A stretch of DNA of 64,000 nucleotides, from NCBI RefSeq assembly GCF_044904705.1, contig NZ_JADIKL010000012.1, forward strand, positions 27,358 to 91,357. The letters run 5' to 3'. This DNA comes from Rhodanobacter_A agri (lineage in GTDB: Bacteria > Pseudomonadota > Gammaproteobacteria > Xanthomonadales > Rhodanobacteraceae). A model generated the notes under the pieces. That model saw nothing but the letters and a program-made list of their open reading frames with translations, did no database searches and had not been told where the DNA came from. Below are positions 25,254-33,737 of this stretch, in pieces (position 1 is the stretch's first letter; each line of letters starts with the position of its first letter). The position numbers and the translations under genes are program-made.

Positions 25254-25601
25254 TCAATTGCCCTTGCCGAATACTTTCTTGGTGGCGTTCTTGGTGGCGT
25301 CCCAGCCTTCCTTCGCGCCGTGGCCGATCGCGGTGCCGGCATCCTTGGCGCCATGGCCAACGGCAGTACCGGCCTTCTTCGCGCCATGGCCGATGCCGGT
25401 GCCCGCGTCCTTGGCGCCGTGACCGATCTTCTTGGTGACGTCGCGGGTGGCGTGGCCCACCGCGCGCGCACCGTTGGCGACGCCGTGGCCGACGTCCTTG
25501 GCGCCTTGCTTGATGTCCTGGCCGGCGCTCTGCGCGCTCGCCCCGAATGCTGCCAGCGCGGCACAGGCAAACAGGATGCTGCAAGTTTTCTTGGCATTCA
25601 T
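25254..25601 (-). CDS. secreted protein made of tandem 11-residue repeats (LEA-like)
   Basis: The start at 25601 (MNAKKTCSILFACAALAAFG) gives 115 residues with a signal peptide ending near ASAQS. Residues 38-103 are six consecutive 11-residue units: GHGVANGARAV, GHATRDVTKKI, GHGAKDAGTGI, GHGAKKAGTAV, GHGAKDAGTAI, GHGAKEGWDAT. The G-H-x-x-K/R-D/K-x-x-T-x-hydrophobic pattern gives an amphipathic helix of the kind seen in group 3 LEA and related desiccation or envelope-stress proteins. It lies between prfB (34 bases upstream) and lysS. The function is unknown; a periplasmic protective role is inference. Confidence 0.7.
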   Translation of the reverse strand: MNAKKTCSILFACAALAAFGASAQSAGQDIKQGAKDVGHGVANGARAVGHATRDVTKKIGHGAKDAGTGIGHGAKKAGTAVGHGAKDAGTAIGHGAKEGWDATKNATKKVFGKGN

Positions 25602-25635
25602 GCTGGCTACCTCGTCAGTGGTGAACGGAACTCGA

Positions 25636-26761
25636 TCAGGCATCGACGCGCTTGGCGCCCGCATCCAGGCCGGACTTCAGGCTGGCCTCGATGAATTCGT
25701 CGAGGTCGCCGTCCAGCACCTTCTGCGTATCGGAGCGCTCCACGCCGGTGCGCAGATCCTTGATTCGGCTCTGGTCGAGCACGTAGTTGCGGATCTGGCT
25801 GCCCCAGCCGATATCGGACTTGGTCGCTTCCAGCGCGTCCTTCTCGGCGTTGCGCTTCTGGATCTCTATTTCGTACAGCTTGGCGGCCAGCATCTTCATC
25901 GCGCGGTCGCGGTTGGCGTGCTGGCTGCGCTCGGTCTGGCAGGCCACCACCACGCCACTCGGGACGTGGGTGATGCGCACCGCGGACTCGGTCTTGTTGA
26001 CGTGCTGGCCGCCGGCGCCGGACGAGCGGTACACGTCGGTCTTGAGGTCGGCCGGATTGATCTCGATGTCGATGTCGTCGTCGACTTCGGGCGAGACGAA
26101 CACGCTGGTGAAGCTGGTGTGGCGACGGTTGTCCGAATCGAACGGGCTCTTGCGCACCAGGCGGTGCACGCCGATTTCGGTCTTCAGCCAGCCATAGGCG
26201 TAGTCGCCTTCGACACGGAAGGTGGCCGACTTGATGCCCGCCACTTCGCCGCCGGAGACCTCCAGCAGCTCGGTCTTCCAGCCGCGCGATTCGGCCCAAC
26301 GCAGGTACATGCGTAGCAGAATTTCGGCCCAGTCCTGCGCCTCGGTGCCGCCGGCGCCGGCCTGGATGTCCACGAAGGCATTCGCCGAATCCATCTTGCC
26401 GGAGAACATGCGCTGGAATTCCAGCTTGCCGACCCGGGTTTCGAGCTTCGCGACGTCGTCGGTCACCGAGGCGACCGTGTCCTCGTCGCCGTCGGCGGCA
26501 GCCATCTCCACGAGCTCTTTCGCGTCGGAGAGGCCCGAGGTGAGTTCGTCGATGCCGGTGACCACGGTATCCAGGCGCGCGCGTTCGCGGCCCAGTTCCT
26601 GCGCCCGCGGCGGATCGTCCCAGACGTTGGGGCTTTCCAGCTCGCGGCTTACTTCTTCGAGGCGCTCACGCTTGGTAGCGTAGTCAAAGATACCCCCTAA
26701 GCGACTCGACGCGGGCCGTGAGGTCCGCGATCTGCGCGAGGATCGGATTGGTCTCGATCAT
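25636..26761 (-). CDS. prfB: peptide chain release factor 2 (programmed +1 frameshift)
   Basis: RF2 releases nascent peptides at UGA and UAA. Translation starts at 26761 (MIETNPILAQI), reads 25 codons to an in-frame TGA at 26686-26684, shifts +1 and continues (DYATKRERLEEV ...) to a stop at 25636, giving 374 residues. The joined parts are 26687-26761 and 25636-26685. The long frame contains the SPF tripeptide (RKSPFDSDNRRHTSF) that reads stop codons and the GGQ motif (SGAGGQHVNKTESAVR) that triggers hydrolysis. The frame listed as starting at 26565 is only the downstream part of this gene. Neighbours: the 11-mer-repeat gene and lysS downstream. Confidence 0.96.
26683..26700 (-). promoter_or_regulatory. 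prfB autoregulatory frameshift site
   Basis: On the minus strand the sequence AGGGGGTATCTTTGAC carries an internal Shine-Dalgarno (AGGGGG), three bases of spacing, the slippery CTT codon and the TGA stop followed by C, a poor termination context. This is the canonical RF2 feedback element: low RF2 slows termination at TGA and lets the ribosome slip +1 into the RF2 frame. Confidence 0.95.
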
Positions 26762-26889
26762 GGATTGGCATGTCATGCGAATGGCCCGACATGGTAGCAA
26801 AATTGCCGCACTGCGACAGACGCCAGGCGGTGACCAAGCCCGCTGTCGGCGTACCATGGGCGTTCGGTATCGCTTGCCGGAGCGCCGCC

Positions 26890-27549
26890 ATGTCCAACCG
26901 CAGCCTGAACCTCGACGACACGCTGTACGGCTACCTGCTCGCCCATTCATTGCGTGAGCATCCGGAACAGATCGCCCTGCGCGAGGCGACGCGCAACCAT
27001 CCCCGCGCCGGCATGCAGATCTCGCCGGAACAAGGCCAGTTCATGGCTTTGCTGGTGAAGCTGCTCGGCGCGCGCCGTACCATCGAGATTGGGGTGTTCA
27101 CCGGCTACAGCGCCTTGTCGGTGGCGCTCGCCCTTCCCGATGACGGCCGCATCCTCGCCTGCGACATCAGCGACGAGTACACCGGCATCGGCCGGTCGTA
27201 TTGGAATCGCGCCGGCGTGGCGCACAAGATCGAGCTACGGTTGGCGCCGGCGCTGCAGACACTGGATGAGGAATTGGCTGCTGGCGCGTCCGGTCGCTAT
27301 GACTTCGCCTTCATCGACGCCGACAAGACCGGCTACGCCGACTACTACGAGCGCTGCCTGCAGCTGCTGCGTCCGGGCGGGCTGATCGCGATCGACAACG
27401 TGCTGTGGAGCGGCGCGGTGGCGCAGCCGGCGCGGGACGACGACACCCGTTCGCTGCAGGCGCTCAACCAGCGCCTGCACGACGACGAACGCATCGACCT
27501 GTCCATGCTGCCGGTCGGCGACGGCCTTACGCTGGCCCGCAAGCGCTGA
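26890..27549 (+). CDS. class I SAM-dependent O-methyltransferase (CCoAOMT-like family 3)
   Basis: The start at 26890 (MSNRSLNLDDTLYGY) gives 219 residues; the frame is open to 26770 but the prefix runs into the divergent prfB promoter. SAM-binding motif I is IEIGVFTGYSALSVALALP (about 66-84), then DGRILACDIS, RYDFAFIDADKTGY and GGLIAIDNVLW. These match the bacterial caffeoyl-CoA O-methyltransferase-like family, which methylates catechol-type hydroxyls with a divalent metal. The substrate is unknown. Divergent from prfB and convergent with asnB (18 bases). Confidence 0.9.
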   Translation: MSNRSLNLDDTLYGYLLAHSLREHPEQIALREATRNHPRAGMQISPEQGQFMALLVKLLGARRTIEIGVFTGYSALSVALALPDDGRILACDISDEYTGIGRSYWNRAGVAHKIELRLAPALQTLDEELAAGASGRYDFAFIDADKTGYADYYERCLQLLRPGGLIAIDNVLWSGAVAQPARDDDTRSLQALNQRLHDDERIDLSMLPVGDGLTLARKR

Positions 27550-27567
27550 GCGGGCGGGCGAGTGGAC

Positions 27568-29235
27568 TCAGGCCACCGCCTGCTGGTGCACCCCGCGCAC
27601 CGCCCGTCCCGACGGATCGGCCATCGCCGCGAAGGCCGGATCCCAGGCCAGTGCCGCCGGCGAGGAACAGGCGATGGACTTGCCGCCCGGCACGGTGGCC
27701 GCGCAGGCCTCGCCCGGATAGAACTGCTCGAAGATGCGCCGGTAGAAATACGCCTCCTTGGTGGCTGGCGTGTTGAACGGGAAGCGCGCGGCCGCCGCGG
27801 CGAATTCGCGGTCGCTCACCATCTGCTCGGCGTGCGCCTTCAGGCCGTCGATCCAGCCATAGCCCACGCCGTCGCTGAACTGCTCCTTCTGCCGCCACAG
27901 GATCTCCTTGGGCAAGGCGCCTTCGAAGGCCGCGCGCAGCACATGCTTTTCGATCTTGCCGTTGCCGGCCATCTTGTGTGCGGCGTCCATGCCCATCGCC
28001 ACGTCGATGAATTCGAGGTCGAGGAACGGCACGCGCGCCTCCACGCCCCAGGCCATCATCGCCTTGTTCGCGCGCAGGCAGTCGTAGCTGTGCAGCGCAT
28101 CGAGCTTGCGCACGGTTTCCTCGTGGAAGGCTTCCGCCGAGGGCGCCTTGTGGAAGTACAGGTAACCGCCGAAGAGTTCGTCGGAGCCTTCGCCCGACAG
28201 CACCATCTTCACGCCCATCGCCTTGATGCGGCGGGCCAGCAGGTACATCGGCGTGGCGGCGCGGATAGTGGTGACGTCATAGGTTTCCAGGTAGCGGATC
28301 ACCTCGGGCACGGCGTCCAGGCCCTCCCAGAAGGTGTAGATGAAGCCGTGATGCACCGTGCCCAGGGCGTCGGCGGCGACCTGCGCGGCGGCGAGGTCGG
28401 GCGAGCCTTCCAGGCCGATCGCGAAGGAATGCAGGCGCGGCCACCAGGCTTCGCTGCGGTCGCCGTCCTCGATGCGCTCGCGGGCGAACTTGGCGGCGCA
28501 GGCCGCGACCAGCGAGGAATCGAGGCCGCCCGACAGCAGCACGCCATAGGGCACGTCGGTCATCAGCTGGCGGTGCACGGCCTGCTCGAAGGCGTGGCGC
28601 AGCTCGCCCGGCGCCGGCGCATGGCCTTGCGTCGCCGCGTAGTCGCGCCACGGCTTGGCGTAGTAGCTGCGCAGCTCGCCGGTAGCGCTGTCGTAGACCT
28701 GGCCCGGCGGGAACGCGGCGACATCGGCGCACATGCCGACCAGCGCCTTCATCTCAGAGGCGACACACAGGCGACCCTGCACGTCGTGACCCCAATACAG
28801 CGGGCACACGCCGATGGGGTCGCGCGCGATCAGGTAACGCTGCGCCGCACCGTCCCATAGTGCGAAAGCGAAGATGCCGTTGAGCATGGGCAGGAAATCG
28901 ACGCCGTGTTCGCGGTACAAGGCGTTGATCACCTCGCAGTCCGAGCCGGTAGTGAAGTCGTAGCCGCTGGCTTCGCGCAGCTCGCGGTGGTTATAGATCT
29001 CGCCGTTCACCGCCAGCGCCAGGGCGCCGTCGCGCGAGCGCAACGGCTGGGCGCCCGAAGCCGGATCGACGATGGCCAAGCGCTCGTGCACCAGGATCAC
29101 GCCGGCATCCACGAACACCCCACTCCAATCGGGACCGCGATGGCGCTGGCGCTGCGACAGCTCCAGTGCCTGCCGGCGCAGCGCGGCGAGATCGTCGCCC
29201 GGCTGCAGGTCGAACATTCCGAAAATCGAACACAT
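27568..29235 (-). CDS. asnB: asparagine synthetase B, glutamine-hydrolysing
   Basis: The start at 29235 (MCSIFGMF) places the catalytic Cys at position 2, as required for the class II glutaminase domain, and gives 555 residues, the family norm. The frame is open to 29412, but those codons lie in the untranslated leader. The N-terminal glutaminase part shows RHRGPDWSG, HERLAIVDP, VNGEIYNH and GSDCEV. The synthetase part has the PP-loop LLSGGLDSSLVAA and GEGSDELFGGY. It makes asparagine from aspartate, glutamine and ATP. The leader (29236-29595) carries an Asn-rich peptide and a terminator, so the gene is very probably controlled by transcription attenuation. Confidence 0.97.
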   Translation of the reverse strand: MCSIFGMFDLQPGDDLAALRRQALELSQRQRHRGPDWSGVFVDAGVILVHERLAIVDPASGAQPLRSRDGALALAVNGEIYNHRELREASGYDFTTGSDCEVINALYREHGVDFLPMLNGIFAFALWDGAAQRYLIARDPIGVCPLYWGHDVQGRLCVASEMKALVGMCADVAAFPPGQVYDSATGELRSYYAKPWRDYAATQGHAPAPGELRHAFEQAVHRQLMTDVPYGVLLSGGLDSSLVAACAAKFARERIEDGDRSEAWWPRLHSFAIGLEGSPDLAAAQVAADALGTVHHGFIYTFWEGLDAVPEVIRYLETYDVTTIRAATPMYLLARRIKAMGVKMVLSGEGSDELFGGYLYFHKAPSAEAFHEETVRKLDALHSYDCLRANKAMMAWGVEARVPFLDLEFIDVAMGMDAAHKMAGNGKIEKHVLRAAFEGALPKEILWRQKEQFSDGVGYGWIDGLKAHAEQMVSDREFAAAAARFPFNTPATKEAYFYRRIFEQFYPGEACAATVPGGKSIACSSPAALAWDPAFAAMADPSGRAVRGVHQQAVA

Positions 29236-29414
29236 GCTGGTTGGCCTTTGTATGGTTGATGCGGCGGGTTGGAAACAAAGCTCTTTTTGAAAGTCGGCCA
29301 TGGATGGCCGGGATTGCCCTGCGCGGATGGATACGCGCCTTGGTTGACTCAAATCAGCCATCAACGGCCGGTTCTGCTTTTGCACGGACGGGTCCGCACA
29401 GAAATCAAGCACAC

Positions 29415-29449
29415 AAAAAAACCAAGGCCCGCACTGGGCGGGCCTTGGT
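29415..29449 (-). terminator. asnB leader terminator (attenuator hairpin)
   Basis: On the minus strand, 12-base arms ACCAAGGCCCGC and GCGGGCCTTGGT (29438-29449 and 29421-29432) enclose a 5-base loop and run directly into seven T residues (29421-29415). This is a textbook intrinsic terminator, yet it lies 180 bases before the asnB start and 27 bases after the stop of an Asn-rich leader peptide. It can therefore act only as a conditional attenuator of asnB or as the end of a transcript from upstream. Confidence 0.88.
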
Positions 29450-29475
29450 CGCGTGTCTGGTGGTGTTGCTTTCAG

Positions 29476-29595
29476 CTACGCGCGGGCCCGCCAACGATTG
29501 GCGTTATTGTTCGCGCGATTGTTATTGACGGCCGCAGCGAAGCTCCGCGCGGCAGGCGCGGTGGCGTTCGGGAACGGGGCAGTCGTGAAGGTCAT
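29476..29595 (-). CDS. asnB leader peptide, asparagine-rich (39 residues)
   Basis: An ATG at 29595 opens a 39-residue frame that ends in TAG at 29476. It begins MTFTTAPFPNATAPAARS and its second half reads VNNNRANNNANRW: seven Asn codons within ten codons (positions 24-33), written with both AAT and AAC. A run of the end-product amino acid just before a terminator is the hallmark of leader peptides in classical attenuation (compare trpL, hisL). The Asn codons lie just upstream of an 8-base segment (29485-29492) that can pair with the terminator's 5' arm. No strong Shine-Dalgarno is visible. Confidence 0.8.
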   Translation of the reverse strand: MTFTTAPFPNATAPAARSFAAAVNNNRANNNANRWRARA

Positions 29596-29669
29596 GCGCC
29601 GACTAAAACAGAAGATGGGCGCCGGCGCAAGTAATGATTTCGCATGACCGCATTCGGCCATCCATTCGC

Positions 29670-30044
29670 TCAGCCGTCCACGGGTTCGGCGATCCAGCGT
29701 GCCGCCTCTTCCAGCTCGGCCAGCCCGAACAGGCGGAAATCGGCCGGCACCAGGAAACGCGTCGCCTTGGTCGCGGTGCGCAGCCACGGCACGTCGGTAA
29801 CCAGGGCCACGCGATCCCAGCCGCTGATGTGGCGTATGCCGAGCATGAAGTCGTCCCACATCGCACCGGCGTCGAAGCCGGTGAAATCCGGCGCCACCAC
29901 GAACAACATGCGCAGCTTGCGGTTGAGCGCAAACACCGCCTCCACGTCTGGCACCAGTACTTGCTCGTAATCTGCCGCGGTCACCTGACCATGTGCGCGA
30001 AAGCCCAGCGCGCCCGGCGGCAATCCATCGATCTGTTCGAGCAT
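29670..30044 (-). CDS. STAS/SpoIIAA-like domain protein
   Basis: Start at 30044 (MLEQIDGLPPGALGFRAHG), giving 124 residues; the frame is open to 30200 but the prefix is Arg-rich and unlike the family. The pattern GQVTAADYEQVLVPDVEAVFALNRKLRMLFVVAPDFTGFDAGAMWDDF ... WDRVALVTDVPWLR is typical of the SpoIIAA-like/STAS-SEC14 small proteins (DUF3478), thought to have a STAS-type fold. Function is unknown. It ends 74 bases before the asnB leader peptide on the same strand, so its transcript could run into the asnB attenuator. Confidence 0.82.
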   Translation of the reverse strand: MLEQIDGLPPGALGFRAHGQVTAADYEQVLVPDVEAVFALNRKLRMLFVVAPDFTGFDAGAMWDDFMLGIRHISGWDRVALVTDVPWLRTATKATRFLVPADFRLFGLAELEEAARWIAEPVDG

Positions 30045-30232
30045 GACGCCGTCTCCATTGCCTGGCAGCCCACGCCGGAAGCATAGCTTTTCGCCGTGAA
30101 AGCCGCGCCTAAAAGGCCGGGCCAGGGGAACACGCACGCTTAACGGCGACGCGCGTAGAACCCGGCGCGAGGTTCCGGGCGGCAGGCCTGCCGCTATCAA
30201 GCGGAGGCCTCTGCTCTGGGGAGGGGTTCGTC

Positions 30233-31021
30233 ATGAAAAGTCTGCTGATCGCGGGCCTCGTGCTCGCGCTGTTTGCTCCTGCATCGGCCTTGGCGCAGAA
30301 CACGTTCGACGGCACCTGGAAAACCGATCCGGCTTCGATTCAGGACACCGGCAAGCCAATCACCGTCACCTTGAAAGACGGCGTCTTCCACTGCGACTGC
30401 GACAACCCGGCGGTCAATGTGAAGGCCGACGGCAAGGACCATCCGACGGCCGGCCATATCGGCTACGACACCAGCTCGGTCGAGGTCGTAAACAACAACA
30501 AGCTGCACATGATCGAAAAGAAGGCCGGCAAGGTGGTGGGAGACAGCACGCTCACCGCCTCCGCAGATGGCGGTACGGTCACCAACGAATTCACCGACAC
30601 CAGTGGCAGCAGCCCGGTCACGGGCAAGGTGGTATTCGAGCGGGTGGGCAAGGCGATGCCTGGATCAAACCTGACGACTGGCGTCTGGAAACTGAAGAAC
30701 ATCGACAACTACTCCGACAACGCCCTCACCTTTACCTACAAGATCGACGGCAACACCGTGAACTTCAAGGACAGCACCGGTGATTCCTACACGGCAATGA
30801 TGGGTGGCAAGGCGGTGCCGGTGCATGAAACCACCAATACCCATGCCACCGTCTCGGTACTCAAGGTAGGCAAGAACGGCATGCGCGAGACCTACATGCA
30901 TGACGGCAAGCCGACGAGCACCGTCACTATGACGCTTTCGGACGACGGCAAGAGCATGAAGTCGATCTGGCACAACCTGCGCACGGGCCGCAGCGGTTCG
31001 TCCATGGCCACCCGGCAGTAG
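30233..31021 (+). CDS. secreted protein of unknown function
   Basis: A 262-residue protein with a clear signal peptide (MKSLLIAGLVLALFAPASALAQ). The mature part looks like two successive beta-rich lipocalin or META-like halves, each beginning with a W-K motif (TFDGTWKTDPASIQD at about 24 and TTGVWKLKNIDN at about 148) and each followed by strands rich in Thr, Asp and Gly, including an HCDCDNP pair of cysteines. I do not recognise a named family. A good ribosome binding site (GGGGAGGGG) precedes the ATG. The gene is divergent from the STAS gene, and a shared hairpin terminator separates it from recJ. Confidence 0.7.
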   Translation: MKSLLIAGLVLALFAPASALAQNTFDGTWKTDPASIQDTGKPITVTLKDGVFHCDCDNPAVNVKADGKDHPTAGHIGYDTSSVEVVNNNKLHMIEKKAGKVVGDSTLTASADGGTVTNEFTDTSGSSPVTGKVVFERVGKAMPGSNLTTGVWKLKNIDNYSDNALTFTYKIDGNTVNFKDSTGDSYTAMMGGKAVPVHETTNTHATVSVLKVGKNGMRETYMHDGKPTSTVTMTLSDDGKSMKSIWHNLRTGRSGSSMATRQ

Positions 31022-31065
31022 CGTTGGGAAGCCCGGCTGGCGCACGTTCCTCCAGCCGCGACATG

Positions 31066-31093
31066 GAAGGGCCCGGCCGAAGCCGGGCCCTTC
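31066..31093. terminator. bidirectional hairpin between the secreted-protein gene and recJ
   Basis: Perfect 12-base arms GAAGGGCCCGGC and GCCGGGCCCTTC around a 4-base loop, 45 bases past the upstream stop and 6 bases before the recJ stop on the other strand. Short T/A context on both sides fits convergent termination. Confidence 0.75.
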
Positions 31094-31098
31094 ACCCT

Positions 31099-32814
31099 TC
31101 AAACGGTGGCGTGCTCGATGTGCCGCAGGAGCAGTCGCACGCTCTCGCGCCCCTGCCAGTCGTTGATGACCAGCTCGTAGGCCGCGCGCAATTGCGTCGG
31201 CGGTGTGGCGCTGCCGACGTTGAACATCACCGCATCATGCACGCTGCCATCACGCGGATCGCGCAGGTTGAGGCGCCAGTGGCCCTCGCCCATCGGCTTC
31301 CAGCCCGCGCATTCGAAGACGTTGTCGAACAGCGGTTCCGGAAAGGCCTGCCCCCAGGGGCCGGCGGCGCGCAGTTGGCGCGCCAAATCGAGCGACAAGC
31401 TGCCTGCGGGAAGCTCGCCGTCGGTGTAGAGCGCAGCCTGCAAGCGCTCCGGTGCAATCAGCTCGCGTGCGACGGCGTCGAACGCCGTGGCGAAACGCGG
31501 GAAGTCGGCAGCGCGCAGGCTCAGCCCCGCCGCCATCGCGTGGCCACCGAAACGCTCGATCAGCCCCGGCTGGCGCGCGTCGATCATGGCCAGCGCATCG
31601 CGCAGGTGGAAGCCGGGAATCGAGCGGCCTGAACCGCGCAAGTTCGCCGTATCGTCTTCGCTGGCTGGTGCAAAAGAGATCACCGGGCGGTGCAGGCGCT
31701 CCTTCAGCTTGGAGGCCACCAGCCCCACCACACCGGCGTGCCAGGAAGGCTCGTAAAGCGCCACGCCCACCGCATCGATGTCTTGCAGGCCGGACGTCAT
31801 CGCCTCGGCCTCGGCCACCATCGCGGCCTGCAGGTCGCGGCGCTCGCGATTGATCCCGTCGAGCTGGCCGGCGTACTGGCGCGCCTGCGCCAGATCGTCG
31901 GTGAGCAAGCACTCCACGCCCAGTTGCATATCTTCCAGGCGTCCTGCCGCATTCAGGCGCGGACCTACCGCATAGCCGAGATCGCTGGCACACAGCGTGG
32001 CGGCGCTGCGCTTGCCGCACTCGACCAACGCGGCGATGCCGGCACAGGCCTTGCCGCTGCGAATGCGCCGCAGGCCCGCTTCCACCAGCACGCGGTTGTT
32101 GAAATCCAGTGGCACGAGATCGGCGACAGTGCCCAGCGACACAAGGTCCAGCAGCACCGAAAGATCGGGTTCGCCCTTTGCGAAGGCGCCCTGCCCGCGC
32201 AAGGTCGCGCGCAGCGCCAGCAACAGGTAGAACATCACGCCAACGCCAGCCAGCGCCTTGCTCTGAAAACCGTCGCCCGTGAGGTTCGGGTTCACCATCG
32301 CATCGCAGGCCGGCAGCTGCTCGCCGGGCAAATGATGGTCGGTAACGATGACCCGCATGCCGAGCGCCTGCGCCCGCGCCACACCGGCCACACTGGCTAC
32401 GCCGTTATCCACGGTGACGATCAGCTGCGGGCGCGGCTGCAGCGAATCGACCAGCGCGGGCGTGAGCCCGTAGCCGTGCACAAAGCGATTCGGCACCGCA
32501 TAGCTCACCCGTTTCGCACCCAGCATGCGCAGGCCGCGCACGGCGACCGCGGTACCGGTGGCGCCGTCGCAGTCGTAGTCGCCGGCAACCAGGATGGCCC
32601 AGTCGTCGCGGATCGCCTCGGCCAGCAGCGCGGTCGCGGCATCCAGACCACCCAGGGCCTGCGGCGACAGCATGCGCTGCAGCCGGTGCTCGACTTCGGC
32701 CGGTTGCAGCACGCCACGTGCCGCGTAGATTCTCTGCAGCACCGGATGCACCGCGGCATCCCAGCCTGACGGCTCGCCTTGCGCCGCGCGCCGGCGCAGT
32801 TCCAGCGCGCTCAA
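31099..32814 (-). CDS. recJ: single-stranded-DNA-specific exonuclease RecJ
   Basis: A 5'-3' ssDNA exonuclease of recombination and mismatch repair. DHH-family motifs are present: VAGDYDCDGATGT, VTVDNGVAS and VTDHHLPG, plus the DHHA1-type FGGHAMAAGLSL and a C-terminal OB-like domain. I place the start at a TTG at 32814 (reading SALELRRR), because the TTG overlaps the TGA of the upstream gene (TTGA), giving 571 residues close to the E. coli length. The frame is open 39 codons further (to 32931), but those lie inside the upstream gene and code for a hydrophobic stretch unlike RecJ. Confidence 0.94.
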   Translation of the reverse strand: MSALELRRRAAQGEPSGWDAAVHPVLQRIYAARGVLQPAEVEHRLQRMLSPQALGGLDAATALLAEAIRDDWAILVAGDYDCDGATGTAVAVRGLRMLGAKRVSYAVPNRFVHGYGLTPALVDSLQPRPQLIVTVDNGVASVAGVARAQALGMRVIVTDHHLPGEQLPACDAMVNPNLTGDGFQSKALAGVGVMFYLLLALRATLRGQGAFAKGEPDLSVLLDLVSLGTVADLVPLDFNNRVLVEAGLRRIRSGKACAGIAALVECGKRSAATLCASDLGYAVGPRLNAAGRLEDMQLGVECLLTDDLAQARQYAGQLDGINRERRDLQAAMVAEAEAMTSGLQDIDAVGVALYEPSWHAGVVGLVASKLKERLHRPVISFAPASEDDTANLRGSGRSIPGFHLRDALAMIDARQPGLIERFGGHAMAAGLSLRAADFPRFATAFDAVARELIAPERLQAALYTDGELPAGSLSLDLARQLRAAGPWGQAFPEPLFDNVFECAGWKPMGEGHWRLNLRDPRDGSVHDAVMFNVGSATPPTQLRAAYELVINDWQGRESVRLLLRHIEHATV

Positions 32815-33737
32815 CGTGGTACCCCACGCCAGAAGCGCCAGCGATGCCACGGCCGCCACAACCAGCGTTCGCCGCTGGCAAAGGAAAACTGCAACGTCTG
32901 TCGTCGCGCCAGCTCCTGCACGGCCGGCCACCAGTCGCGTTCGACTTCGTCGGCGGGCAGATCCTGCAGATCGACCAGCCAGCCAGCCTGCGTGGCCGCC
33001 ACGGCCTGCGGCGTGCGCGACTGGCAGGGAATGCCGGCACGCGCCGCCAGTGCGAGCAACAGCTCATCGCCGCCAATCACGCCCGCGAATGCACTGTGCA
33101 GCTGCGCGGGCAAGCGCCCCGCGCCCCACAGCCACACGCTGTTGACCGGCGGCAGGCCGCGCGCCTGGCGTTCGGCATTCAAGGGATGCTGATGCAACAG
33201 CACCTGCACCTCGTTGAGCAGCACGCGCCACGGACGCCCTTCCGCGCCCTGCGGCAGATGCTGGTACAGGTCTTCGCCCAGAGCCTGCTCGGGCGTGGCG
33301 AAATCCGGCACGCGCATGTCCGGCGGCAGGCGCAGCTGCCAGTGGTCCGGCGCGGAGATCTCCAACGGCAGTCCGACCTCGGCGAATGCCGGCTGCAACG
33401 CCTGTACAAAGGCCTCGGCCTCACCCATCGCCAGCGGCATCGCACCACAGGCGAGCAGGCGTACGCCGGTCATGTCCGGCTGCACCCAAGCCGGGTCAGC
33501 GTTGAGCCACGACGTGTCGCCCGCGTCGCCCGCAAGGTATTCACGGACCAGTGCGGCGGCGGGCAGCGACGACTCCCCACTGTGGAAGCCTTCGGCGAGG
33601 TGGCCCAGGCGGCCGCGCGGGTCATCGTGGAGACGGTCCGCCTGCGCCAGCAGGCGCCGCAGCGGATGCGCCCGGCCGAAGCGGTCCAGCGCGGGCAGCC
33701 ACAGCATTGCCGGGGGCGTGCTCATCGACGCGGGCAC
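32811..33737 (-). CDS. conserved protein upstream of recJ, phosphoglycerate-mutase-like in related genomes
   Basis: A 308-residue protein (GTG at 33737 directly after the upstream TGA, or ATG at 33725). It begins TPPAMLWLPALDRFG, has a central region LLACGAMPLAMGEAEAFVQAL, and continues with VNSVWLWGAGRLP and GIPCQSRTPQ. Xanthomonad homologues are commonly labelled cofactor-independent phosphoglycerate mutase-like regulatory proteins. I see no complete metal-binding metalloenzyme signature, so the activity is doubtful. It is tightly packed between the ABC-F gene and recJ, with translational coupling (TTGA) to recJ. Confidence 0.65.
   Translation of the reverse strand: MPASMSTPPAMLWLPALDRFGRAHPLRRLLAQADRLHDDPRGRLGHLAEGFHSGESSLPAAALVREYLAGDAGDTSWLNADPAWVQPDMTGVRLLACGAMPLAMGEAEAFVQALQPAFAEVGLPLEISAPDHWQLRLPPDMRVPDFATPEQALGEDLYQHLPQGAEGRPWRVLLNEVQVLLHQHPLNAERQARGLPPVNSVWLWGAGRLPAQLHSAFAGVIGGDELLLALAARAGIPCQSRTPQAVAATQAGWLVDLQDLPADEVERDWWPAVQELARRQTLQFSFASGERWLWRPWHRWRFWRGVPR

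Noticed and set aside
27562..28860. 432-codon plus-strand frame over asnB
   Set aside because: Antisense shadow of asnB; no ribosome site or motifs.
29415..29449. Leader hairpin simply as the terminator of the upstream STAS gene
   Set aside because: Possible as a second role, but the Asn-rich leader and the complementary 8-base segment are better explained by attenuation of asnB.
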